Assembly: GCA_021205485.1 (NCBI GenBank)
Contig: JAJPXK010000001.1
Coordinates: forward strand, 1-20,865
DNA: 20,865 bases
Source: Clostridia bacterium
Lineage (GTDB): Bacteria > Bacillota > Clostridia > Christensenellales > Borkfalkiaceae
Reading direction: 5' to 3'
Shown here: piece after piece, positions 8,301-20,300 of the stretch
How positions within the stretch are numbered: position 1 is the first letter of the stretch
Layout of the letters: each line of letters opens with the position of its first letter
The notes under the pieces: model-generated
Database searches by the model: none
What the model was told of the DNA's origin: nothing
The model's input: the letters and a program-made list of their open reading frames with translations, nothing else
Position numbers and translations under genes: made by a program

Positions 8301-11300
8301 GCCGTAACTGTATTAGCGCTTATAGTAAGTATTGCGGTCATAGCTGCTACGTCGTTATAGTTAGCGTTGATGTTTGTGAATGTTGCCATTATTATGTATT
8401 CACCAACATTAGTGCCGCTGCCAGAGTAACTTACCGTCAGGCCGTCAGGTAATTCACTAATACCCGTTAATGTAAGTTCGATACTATGAGATGCGCCGTC
8501 ATACGCTACCGTGGTATCGCCGAACGATACGCCGTCCAAATTGTAATCAGCTTTTTCAATAACCCAAGTATATGTCTTAGCTTCCGTTGTGCCGTCTGAC
8601 CATACATAGTTGGTTGTGTCCTTAAGAGTAACCGTTACTTCGTATGTCTTTGCATCAGTCTGTGTACCATCTTTTACGGTGTAGTAATCATTGCCTTCTA
8701 AGTAGGTCTGACTGTTGCCATCGTAAGTGAATGTTGTTGCAGGAGCTGTAGGTATTTCAACTTCTTTTGCTATAATTGTTACCGTAAAGCTGCCAATGTA
8801 ATCATTGTGGTTATCTGCTGTTACTTTGTAAGTTATTACGTACTCGTCAGCATCTGTAAGGTTAAGCTCAGCTAAGTTGCTTACCGTCATACCATTGTAG
8901 GTATAAGTTATAGTTGCATCTGTCAGATCTACAGTAGTAGCTACAACATTAACGCCGCTAAGATCTACTGCTTCATAAGTGAATGTTGTGCTTGTGGAAA
9001 CAGTTGCTGCTATATCAGCATTTGTAATTTCTACTGTGAAGTATCCGGTTTCTTCATTATGGTTAGCCGCTGTTACTGTGTAGTAAACAGTGTGTGTACC
9101 AACCGTTGAGAATGTAGGTATTGTATCTGAATAATTACCATTCTGTTCGGTGCTGTATGTTATTGCATATTCGCAACCATCTGCCGTGGTAACTGTTACA
9201 CTACCAGTGTGCTCTTTGCCATCGTACATACCGCTGTAACCTTCAGCTTTTACAATTAAGTCTAACGAACCAGCAATGATTTCTACTGTATAAGTCTGGT
9301 CATCAAACGAATATGTACCGTCTGAAAGTTTCCATACATAACCGCTTAACAGTGTTAAGGTTACAGTGTATGTGCCTACGTCGGTTGCTGTGCCGTTTGC
9401 TACGTTAGTTCCTTCTACACTTACTACCGAATAGCCAGTGCCGTTTGCTGCAAGGTAATGACCTTCGCCATTGTAAGAGATAGTCTTACCTTCAGGAACG
9501 GATATAGCTGTACCAATAATTGTGGTGTAATATTTTGTTTCTCTAATAGTTACTAAAGTAGGTATGTAGCCTGCTGCATAGTAAGTGCTATTCGTAGGAA
9601 GTACATTGTAGTAACCGCCGGAGATGAAGCTATCTATATCAGCTACGTTAACTGTACCAACATAAGTACCGCCCGTTACGTCAAGGTCTAATGTAGGTAA
9701 TTCAGATAGATTATCTACATTGCTTTCGTAAATTGCGTAGTCACCAGTAAATGTACCGCCTGCAATAGTTATATCCAGATCATGTGAATAAGTATTTACA
9801 TAAGGAATTATTGCTACTGCTATGCCGGAAGTTGCTGAGCCAAAGTTTGAATTACCAAATTTTATTTCTTCGTTTGTGCTGAACGAACCAGTTGCTTTAA
9901 TTGTTACGTTGCCGTTCTTTTCATCTATAACAACTGTACCGCCACGGATTTCTACGCCGGTTGCACCAGTTATTGTACCACCGTAAATATACAGCTCACC
10001 GTACTGTTCAGGATGATAAACACCAACCGTTTCACCTGTTATTGTACCATCGTTGATATATATCTTTGTACACCTATAGTCATAAGTATTCGATTCATCT
10101 TTTCTGCCCATTATGCCGCAGAGTGTACCGCTGATTGTACCGCCGTTAACAATAAGTGTTGTGTAGCTCTGATCGTTGCCGCCTACATAACTGCAACCAA
10201 CAACATCTATACCTATGGCTGCCGTTATGGTAGCGCCACTGTTAACTGTTACCGTAGCGCCATTTTCAGCTATAACACCTCTATAATATGCGTTTATGGT
10301 AGCACCACTTATTGTTACAGTGCCGCCTACTGTATAAATACCATTGCCTCCGCCTACGCCACTACCTGTCGGGGTACTACCAGTTATAGTACCGCCGGTA
10401 ATTTCAAGCGTACCTTCGTTGTAAATGCCGTTGAGATTTTCACCTGTTATAGTACCGCCGTTAACTGTTACGGTTGCTGCACTTGTTTCGTTATAAATAC
10501 CACTATTATAACCAGTAATAGTACCGCCGTTTACAGTAAGTGTACCGGCATTATAAATACCGTTGTAGTTATTACCTGTAATATAAGTACCATAATCATC
10601 ATATATAGTAGCCGTACCGCCGTCATTGCTGATACCATTATTATTACCAGTAATAGTACCGCCATATACATAAAGCGTACCATTATTATAAATGCCTTGT
10701 GCTTCTGTACCTGTTATGGCACCACCATATACGGTAACTGTGCCGCTTGTGCTCTTAATACCATTTCTACCAGTAATTGTACCGCCTTTTACAGTAAGCG
10801 TACCGTCATTTTGTATTGCATTCTTTTCGGTATTAGTACTTTTTATTGTACCATTTGAACCACTATCTTCTATTGTAAGCGTTGCCCCAGATTCGACAGT
10901 GATTGTATCAATAGCAGCACCATCATTTGTCATTGTATTACCATTTAAATCAATAGTAATATCTTTACCAGATATGGTAATGGTTTCTGTTAATGTAATG
11001 GTTTCGGCTGTAATTACTATTACGTCTCCGTTGTTTGCGGCGGCGATGGCGGCTGCAAGGCTGGTGTAGCTGAGCGTTACGCCGTCGGTTGTTATGGTTG
11101 CTACTACTTCGTTTGTGCCACCTTGTTCTGTGCTGGCTTCAATTATGCCATAGTAACCGTCTGAGTTAACAGTGCCGTTAAGGGCAAAGCCGTCTACTAC
11201 ATAAGCCGCTGCGGATGTATCGGAATATACACCACCGCTGATTGAATAGCTTGATATTGTGCTATCTAACGTACCAGTGAATGTACCATCTTCAATAACG

Positions 11301-14300
11301 ACAGAAGTACCAGCTGTGTAACCTGCGCTCTTGGTATAACCCTTAATAAGAGTTGTACCTGTGAATGTACCGCCTATTATTGTAAGTGAACCGCTTGACG
11401 AAGTTGGAGCATCACTATCTTTTGCAATACATATTACAGCCGCAATATCGTCACTACCCGAAGCAATAAACGTACCACCTTTGATTGTCGCATCATTAAG
11501 GTTCAATACTGTATATTGGTAAGTGTTGATAAACGTACCATCTTCTATAGTAAGTTTGCCCCAGTAATCGTTCTTGATTGTATTCAAACCGCCGATAAAC
11601 GTACCGCCGTTAATAATTAACGTTGCTGTTGTTGCGGCTTTATTATCTGCACTATTTGCCCAACCGTTTTGTACAAGGCTTGAGTATTTGCCAACAGTGT
11701 CTTTGAAGTCGCTGGTGTAGCTACCTACCGTTACGCCACCATTTATTGTCATTGTGCCACGGTTAACTACTGTATACCAACTGTTGCCGCCGTTGGTGTT
11801 CATATCTGTGCCGGCTTCTTGGCTCCTGGTGTAGGTACCGCCGTTTAATATAACAGTGCCTTCATTCAGAAGTGCTGCGCATGCGTGAGATACGTTATCT
11901 ACTGTGCCGTCGCCTGTTATGGTAAGCGTTGCGCCACTCTTAACTGTAATGGTATGGCTACCTTCATCATTTGTTAATGTATAAGTTGCAAGGTCTAAGG
12001 TGATTTTCTTACCATCTACAGTAATGCTTTCTGTTCTGTCAGAAAGAAGAACTACCGTGTCGCCGTTTGCTGCTGCATTGATTGCTGCCTGAAGGGTTAT
12101 GTAGCCAAGGTCGCCGATTTGAGCAACATAGGCTGTTGTTTTATTTACGCCGAAGTAGCCGCCAGTTTGAGTGCCAACGCCTTCTAACAGGCTGCCTGAT
12201 ACCACGTACGCCGCCGCGGATGTATCGGAATAAATACCGCCGCTGATTGTTGCTTCGCTACTTGTTACGCAGTAAACCTTACCTGTGAAATTACCATCGC
12301 TGATTGTTACTGTTGCATTACTATAGTTGTTATAAACTGCATAACCATTTGATTTTGCTGTAAATGTACCGCCAGTTATAACGACTTCACCAGCATCATA
12401 TCCAGTCGAAGAATCTGCCCCAGCCCATATAACATATAGACCGTCGGACTCAAATTCGCCACCAGAAATTGTAGTTTTATTCCAGTTGAATACAGCTGAT
12501 GTTCCGCCACCTGTGAACTTACCGCCTGTTATGGTTACTTCACTGTAGTCGTCACTCTTTATGTTGTATTTACCGCCGATAAACGTACCGCCGTTTATAG
12601 TAAGGTAAGCAGTTGCTTCATTTTTATTGTCGCTAGCGGTGGCCCATCCATTATCGATAAGTGAAGAATACTTACCTATAGCGTTGTTAACAGTTACGCC
12701 ATTGTTTATCGTCATTGAACCATGGTTTACTATTACATACCAACTATTATTGCCGCTGCTTGATGTTGTCGTACCAGCTTCTTTACTCCTGGTGTAGGTA
12801 CCGCCGTTTAATATAACAGTGCCTTCGTTTTCAATGGCAGCCATTCTGTGAGTTACGTTATCTACTGTGCCGTCGCCAATTATGGTGAGCGTCGCACCTG
12901 ATTCAACCGTGATTGTATGGCTGCTGACGTTGGTTATTGTATTGTCGTTAAGGTCGAGAATTATATTCTGACCGTTTTCTATGGTTATATCTTCGGTTGT
13001 GTTTGCAATTAACGTAATAGTTGTTTCTTCGGTACCTGCTGCATTGATTGCCGCCTGAAGGGTGCTGTAGCCTAGATTACCGATTGTGGCAATTATTTCG
13101 GTACTGTCGCTTGCTACTACTTTGTAAGAATTATCGTCTACTACAAGTAAAACGTAATTGGTTGCCACATATGCCGAAACGTCGGTTGCAAACGTACCGC
13201 CTGTAATGTCGGCTGTTGTGCTTGAAAATTCCACGTTACCGCTGAATGTACCAGCATCTATTGTAACACTGCCGCCATAGCACGTAACATCGCCCGTTAC
13301 TTCGCCGCTTTCTTTTCCGTCCGTAATGGTGAGCGTAGCGCCATAGCTGGTTACGCTACCCGTAAGAGTTTTACCATTCAAATCAATGATAATTGTGCCG
13401 CTGGTGATTGTTATGTTTTCATCTAAGCCCTTTAAAAGAGTTATTGTAGTTTCTGTGCCAGCTGCGGAAGCGGCGTTGATTGCTTCCTGAAGGCTGGTGA
13501 AGCCGACGGTACCGTTATCGGTTACTATTGTAGCAACGACATCGCTTGCGCCGCTTTGAGTGTCATTATCAATCAGGGTATAATAGCCGTCTTCATTCAC
13601 GGTACCGTTGAGCATAAATTCGCAGGTAACGTAAGCTGCTGCAGAAGTATCGGTATAAGAACCACCGCTGATTGCAAGTACGCTGGTTTCGTTGCCTTCT
13701 TCATCGGTAGTAGTGCTAGTTGAGCCAACCTTACCTTCGAATGTACCATTTGTAATGTTAGCTGAAATTTCACCAGGTGTGCTACCTTCTTTAGCTTCTA
13801 CCGTGTCAGTTTCGTAAATTGCATAGCAGCCTTTAAATGTACCGCCACTGATATTAACTGAAATTTCTTTTTCTGTAGTATGTTGAGAAATTGCTATCGC
13901 TGCACCGTAAATAGTAGTACCGCTGCCATTGTAATTTACTTCTAACGTATCGGCAGTAGAAATAAATGTACCTGCACTGATGTTAAGTGTACCTGAACGA
14001 ATTTCTATTGCAGAATTTTCGCCTTTTATAGTAACTGTGCCTGTTTCTTCGCTTATAGTAAGCGTACCCATTTCAGGGTGATATATACCCAAAGCACCGC
14101 CTGTTATGGTACCACCTGTTATGGTAACTTTGGAATAAGAAGCTGAACCATTACCTGATAAACCAAAGGTATCACCAGTTATTATTACATTGTCGCTTAT
14201 GTTAACTGTTGTAGGGTTATCTTTGTCATTGTTACCCCAGTAAACTATACCGGCGGCTGCGCCGTCTGCATTTGAATTGGTTGCAGTTACAGTTGCGTTA

Positions 14301-17300
14301 CCGCTTACGTTAACTGTGGAAGCTGCGTATGCGAAAACGCCGTATACATATGTATTTAAATCGCCTTCAACAATTACTTCGGCATCACCTGAAATATTTA
14401 AGGTACCGCTATAAACATATACAGTATAAAATTCGCTCAAATACTTACCGCCAGTTAAATTTGTAGTAGAACTGCCTGTATTATATATAGCATAAGTGCT
14501 AGCCGTTACGGTAGTATCGCCGCTAACTGTCGTTGTGCCGCCACTGAAAGTCATTATACCATAATTACTTTCATATGTAACATCGCTGTCTGTATATGTG
14601 CCTATTGTGCCACCAATTACAGTAGCCGTTTTGCTATTTTGTATAGCTCTTTCTGAACCATATACAATACCGCCTGAAATTATAAGCGTATCAAAACTAT
14701 TTACGCCATATTCACCGGTAATTGTACCACCTTCTATAGTTACAGTACCTGTTAAGCTATATATTGCAGTAGTAGTTGCACTTATTGTACCGCCTGTTAC
14801 ATCGATAGAACCGCTGTAGTTGTAAATACCAATTTTATTACCGCTAACAGTACCTGATTCTATTGTAACATTACCAGAACTTCCATTGTATATACCATAA
14901 TAGTTGCTTTCTATATTGCCGCCGTCTACAACAGTTGTTCCGACGTTATAAATTGTATAAGAGTTTGAAGTTGTGCCATTGGAAAGGTAACTGCCTACTA
15001 TAGTACCGCCATTTAAATTTAAAGTACCAGTACTAAAGATACCGACAAGCGCGTTGCTTAATTCTAACACGCCGTCAGTGCTGCTGTCAGTTATTGTCAA
15101 TGTACCATAATTCAATAAGTTAACATTGTTACCAGTAGTTGAATCATAACCCGTTATCGTCAGGGTTTTGCCGTTCAAATCAAGAATAACATTCTGATTT
15201 GCTGCAACGGTAATTGCAGTGTCTATATCAAGTTCTTTTACTACCTTTACCGTGTCGCCGTCGGCTGCTGCATTAATCGCAGACTGCAAATCAGCGTAGC
15301 CAACGCCGCTTATCGTTGCCGCAAAGGTCTCTTCTTCTGCTACCGCATAGTAATAAACCCCGTCTGCTTCAACCGTTGCTACACTGTTGATTGCGCAGCC
15401 ATCTACCACGTACAGCCCTGCGGTTGTGTCGGTGAAGTAGCCGCCGTTGATTGCTACCGTGCCAGCCGTGCGGTAAATCACAGCTTCGCTGGCGCTGATA
15501 TATCCGCCGCTGATGGTGACGGAGCCGCCTGCTACGTTAATCGCATAGAAGACGCCTGCCACTGTGCCGCCCGTGATGGAGATTTCGGCGTTGGCGCCGT
15601 TATAAATCGCATTGTAAGTAGAGCTTACCGTGCCGCCTGTTATGTATAAAGCGCCATAGTTGGCTATGGTGTGGCTCTTGCCGCTGTAGGTGTTGGCGAC
15701 AGTAACGCCCGCGCCTACGGTCAGGGTACCGTTGTTTGTAATGCCCGTTGTTGCGGCAAAGGTAAGGGCAGACCCGCCGTTGCCGGTGATGGTGAGCGTG
15801 CCTTCATTGGTAAGGGAATATCCTTTACCGAACGTTATGCCGTAGCCGTTAAGGTTAAGGGTAATTGCATATGCGCAACTGTTTGTTATATCTGTAGTAA
15901 TTTTGCTGTCATCTGTTAAATCAGCATACAGACGGATTTCTACCGCACCAGTAATTGTTGTATTATCTTGGTCGCTACTGTCATAGTAGCCGTTGTTAAG
16001 GTTAGTAAATATTTCTGTAAGGGTTGCGTAAGTAGCTACCACTTCGCCGTCAATCAACACAGCCGCAACTTTACTGTCAGAAAGAGTAATACCGTAGTAG
16101 CCGTCTGCGCCAACAGTTGTTGCAGTAAGTCCGCTTGCTGCATAACCCGACACATCAGAGTTATATGTACCTTCGGTAATAAACGCGGTATCGTTCTGCG
16201 AATAAACTGCCGTAAGTGTTCCTGTTGAAGTAGAAGTATATGTACCGCCGTCAAGTGCAAGGTTAACAGTATAACTGCTTTCTGCACCACTAAGCGATGT
16301 GCCTTCACCGTTTGCGTAGTATTCGTAAACGGCGCTAATACCTTTAAATGTACCACCGGAAATAGTTACGCTTGTATCACCTAAATTATAAGAAGATACT
16401 GCTATTGCAGCACCTACTATGGTTGTGCCGCTACCATTATAAGTTGCTGTTGCTTTTTCGCCAATTGCTGTTGCTTCAAATGCGCCGCCTTCTATTGTAA
16501 GTGAGCCATTACGTACTTCAACAGCTGAATCTTTACCGGTAATTTCAACATTACCTGTTTCTTCATTTATAGTCAGTGTACCTAAATCGGGTGAATAAAT
16601 ACCAGTACCGTTTGTTGCAGTAATAGTACCGCCAGTTATTGTAATGTCAGAAACTGAATTACTACCATAACCAGATAAACCTAACGTGTTAGCCGTAACT
16701 GATACATTGTCGCTTATGTTTATAGTAACAGTATTATCAGCGCTTCCGCTATTATATCCAATGCCGACGGAATAATCGGTAGAGCCTGTATTTTTAGCCG
16801 TTACGGTTACATTGTCGCTTAAAGATAAACTTGTATCACCGTAAACATAAATGCCGTAAACATAACTATCTGAAGAACCTTCAACAGTAACGTTAGCGTT
16901 GCCGCTTATTGTTGTATCGCCACAGGTATAAATACCTATAGAACTACTTTTAACTGAACCACCCGAAATATCAAGCGAACTATAGTTATATATACCATAA
17001 GAACCGCCAGTAATTTCGCCGCCAGATATATCAAGCGTACCGTAATTATATATACCATAACCATTTTCACTTGTAACTGAAACGCTGTCTGAAATTGTAA
17101 CTGTACCATAGTAATTGTAAACGCCATATCCATTTATACTTGTTATTTCAGCACTGCCTGATATTTCAACTGAAGTATTGATAGTACTATTTGTGTAATT
17201 ATATAAACCTGCTGTAATACCACCAATCTCACCGCCGCTTATGTTTATTTTGCTATCACCAGTTAAATATTTTACATATACACCATAACCGCTTATAGTT

Positions 17301-20300
17301 TCATCGCCACTGTTAATACCTATTGTGCCACCAGTTATTGTAATATCACACTCTGTAGCTGACGTAGCGGAATTACTCCCAGCCCAAATACCATAACCAT
17401 TTCCCGTTGTTAGAGCTTTAGCTACAATATTGCCGTTACTTATGTTAATAAAGCCAGTGCTACAATGCTGTATACCATAGGCATTTTTTCCACTTGCTGC
17501 GGCTTCTACTGTAATTGTACCACCCGTCATGCTAAAATCTAAAGCATATTGTGTGGCACAATAAATTCCAATTGCACTTTGATTTGATGAATATACATCA
17601 ATAGTACCGCCTGATATTGTTATATCACAATATAATGAATAGTTATCTATACCTTTTGCATGAGTATAGGCATCAACATCAAGTGTACCACCAGATATTA
17701 TTATTGTCGCTAAATTATATATCCCCGTGGCTCTCACTGTTGTATTAGCTGTTTGATCTAATATTAAAGTACCGCCACTTAGTTCAAAACTACCATTATT
17801 ATAAACACCATATTTTCCACCATTAAGATATAGTATACCACTGTCATCACTATCTTTAATGGTTAGCGTACCATTATTGACTATACTACTATCACTTGAG
17901 CTACCTGTTATAGTAAGATCATACCCATTTAAATCAAGGGTGATGGTTTGGCCGCTGGAGATAGTTATTGCACTGTCAAGCGTGTAGTTATCGCCAAGTA
18001 CTATTGTGTACTCTGTACTACTGTCTGTCATTGCAGAAATAGCTTTTGTAAGAGCGTCGTCGCCCGTGTAAGAAGTTACGGTATTAACGCCGTCTTTTGT
18101 AGCAATAAGCGTTACGTCCGCCGCCGCATAGGTCGCAAGTACAGTTTCTGAATCGCCGCTGAAACTGCCGCCCGTGATTGAAAGTACACTGGCGCCTGTT
18201 GAGTCGACGGTTTCGGATAAAACCGCTACCGCACCCGTGGCGTTGTTCGTAGTTGTGAACGTGCCGCCGCTGATAGAAGCCGTGACTTCGGTGCTTTCAG
18301 CTAAAGAAGATTTACTTTCAGCTGCAAGCTCGTTGCCCTCAGAATCATATGTGCCGTTAACATAGCATTCGTATACGGCGTAATAGCCCGTGAAAGTGCC
18401 GCCAGTTATGTTAACAATTAAATCATCACTGAGATTACTATCAGTAGCTTCAAGATTATGAGGTGAAATAGCGACAGCCGCACCAGTTACTGTAGTACCG
18501 CTGCCGTTAGCCGCTGCACTGAACGAAGTTGACGTTGCAGTAAATTTACCGCCTGATATATTTATCGTACCCGCGCGGGCTTCTAATGCCGTTGCATAGC
18601 CCGTGATTGTGCTGCCGTCGTAAATGTTAAGAGTGCCGTTCTGCGGGTGGTAAATTGCAGTACCATACACTGATTCTACTACAGCACCGTCATAAATATT
18701 GATTAAAGTATCGCCACCGGACTGGTGAGTGCCAATCGCCGTGTCCGTACCTTCGTTGCCGTTGCCTACTATGGCGGCTTCATCGCAATAGCATATTACC
18801 GTGCCGTAGAGATTGAGCGTGGCTACTTTAACGGAGCTGTCCGGAGCCTGCTCGCCGACGTATATCGTCTCCCTGTTAGTGGAAGTCACGACTATGTTGC
18901 TTACGGTTTCGCTTCCGATAGTGCAGGTGCCGCCGGGCTGAATCCAAATAGCGCGACTGCTAGTTCCCGTATAATTTATGTAAGACGTCGTTGAACTGGT
19001 GTTCGTGAGAGTTACATTACCGCCGTCGAGGATATTTAATATATTTTTGCTGCTTTCAAGGTTATGGCCGTTGAGGTCAATAGTGAGGCTGATTGAAACT
19101 CCCGTGTAGGTGGACGAATCCTTGTTTGTAGCGTTTTCGCCGTCGTTGCACAGCAAGATAGTTTCACCATCTTTTGCCGCGTATACGGCCGCCTGTATTG
19201 TCGTATAGAAAATACCGGTGTCTTTATTTTTTGCTATGGAGCTGTTTTCAGTCATATAAACCGAATAACAAGTCGCGGCGGCTGAATCTATCGTTGTTGA
19301 AGTAACAACTATTTCATAGCCGTCGGTGAACTTTTTATATGTTGTAATTTTTATTGTACTGCTTGAAGACATTGTTAAAGTAACCGAGCCAGCATCGCTG
19401 GAAACCGCGGCTTTTGCAACAAGAGAATCAAGTATGGTTATGCTTGCGGTATTGGACGTACCTTGGAAATAAATGCCAGTTAAAGTGCCGCCAGTTATGT
19501 AAATCTCGTTATATGAACCACCGCAGTTAACGTCGTAATCCTTAGACGAATTAGTGGTAAGCGTACCGCCGCTGATATTCAGCTTGGAAACTTTGCCATC
19601 AGAACCCGCCGCATTTCTTACGGCATTATTTGAACTTGAGTCATTAGAATATGTACTTTGTATAGTACCGCCGCTGATATTCAAGGTACCGCCAATGTTG
19701 GTTACGCAAGCGCCGCCAGATCTGCTACATTTAATAATGCCGCTCTGTATGTAAGCGGTTCCTACATTATAGAAGGCTGAATATACCGCGTCTATTATAG
19801 TAACAGAATCGCTGCCGCATACGGTAGCCGTACCAGAGTTGTAAACAGCGTGAGAAGCTGTAGCTGTAGTTTTTATAGTACCGCCGCTTAACTTCAGCAC
19901 GCCGCTGTTATCTATAGCTCTGGTAGCAAGAGAAGTTGTGCCGGAACCGCTGTACGTTATAGTACCGCCACCGTCGTTTGAGGTGTCGGTTATGGTAAGC
20001 GTACCGTTGTTGGTTATGTTATACGAACCTAAAGTCAACGTCTGACCGTTGAGATCGATTGTGACTGTAGAGCCCGACTCAACCGTGATATTGTCTGATG
20101 CAGTAATACCAACGGTAAGCTGATAATAACCACTTGCCATAGACGATAAATCTGATGCTTCGTCTACTTCGTAATTAACAGAAGTAGTTTCTGCGCTGGC
20201 AGAAATGGTCTGCGAGCCGTCTGTACACAGACTTACCACGCCGAGTGTAAGGAAAAATACGCAAATTAGCGCCAGTACAATGATTAATTTTTTGCGCGCT

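Larger units (their letters stand above)
5935..9540 (-). repeat. Tandem MBG/Ig-like domains of the giant protein (about 15)
   Basis: Residues ~3594-4796 consist of units of roughly 70-85 residues. Two types recur: one with TYDG...Y.(V/I)..G.....AGTYTVTVTL...Y.W.DG....TY.W.I.KA, the other with (Y/V)(D/E)G..H...VTV......I.YS........P.(F/Y)...GTYTVYY.VTA.NYN...GSFTVTIT. They often alternate. Such domains act as stalks or binding modules in surface proteins of Bacillota. Counting was by eye, so the number may be off by one. Confidence 0.8.

Noticed and set aside
10013..10858. 281-codon plus-strand ORF
   Set aside because: It is antisense to the repetitive giant gene. The repeat bias in codon positions keeps the opposite frame open, and its Tyr/Cys/Asn-rich product resembles nothing.
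20221..20233. Possible lipoprotein signal (VVSLC) in the giant protein
   Set aside because: The residue before the cysteine is leucine, which does not fit a lipobox; the AXA site after residue 43 is a better signal peptidase I site.
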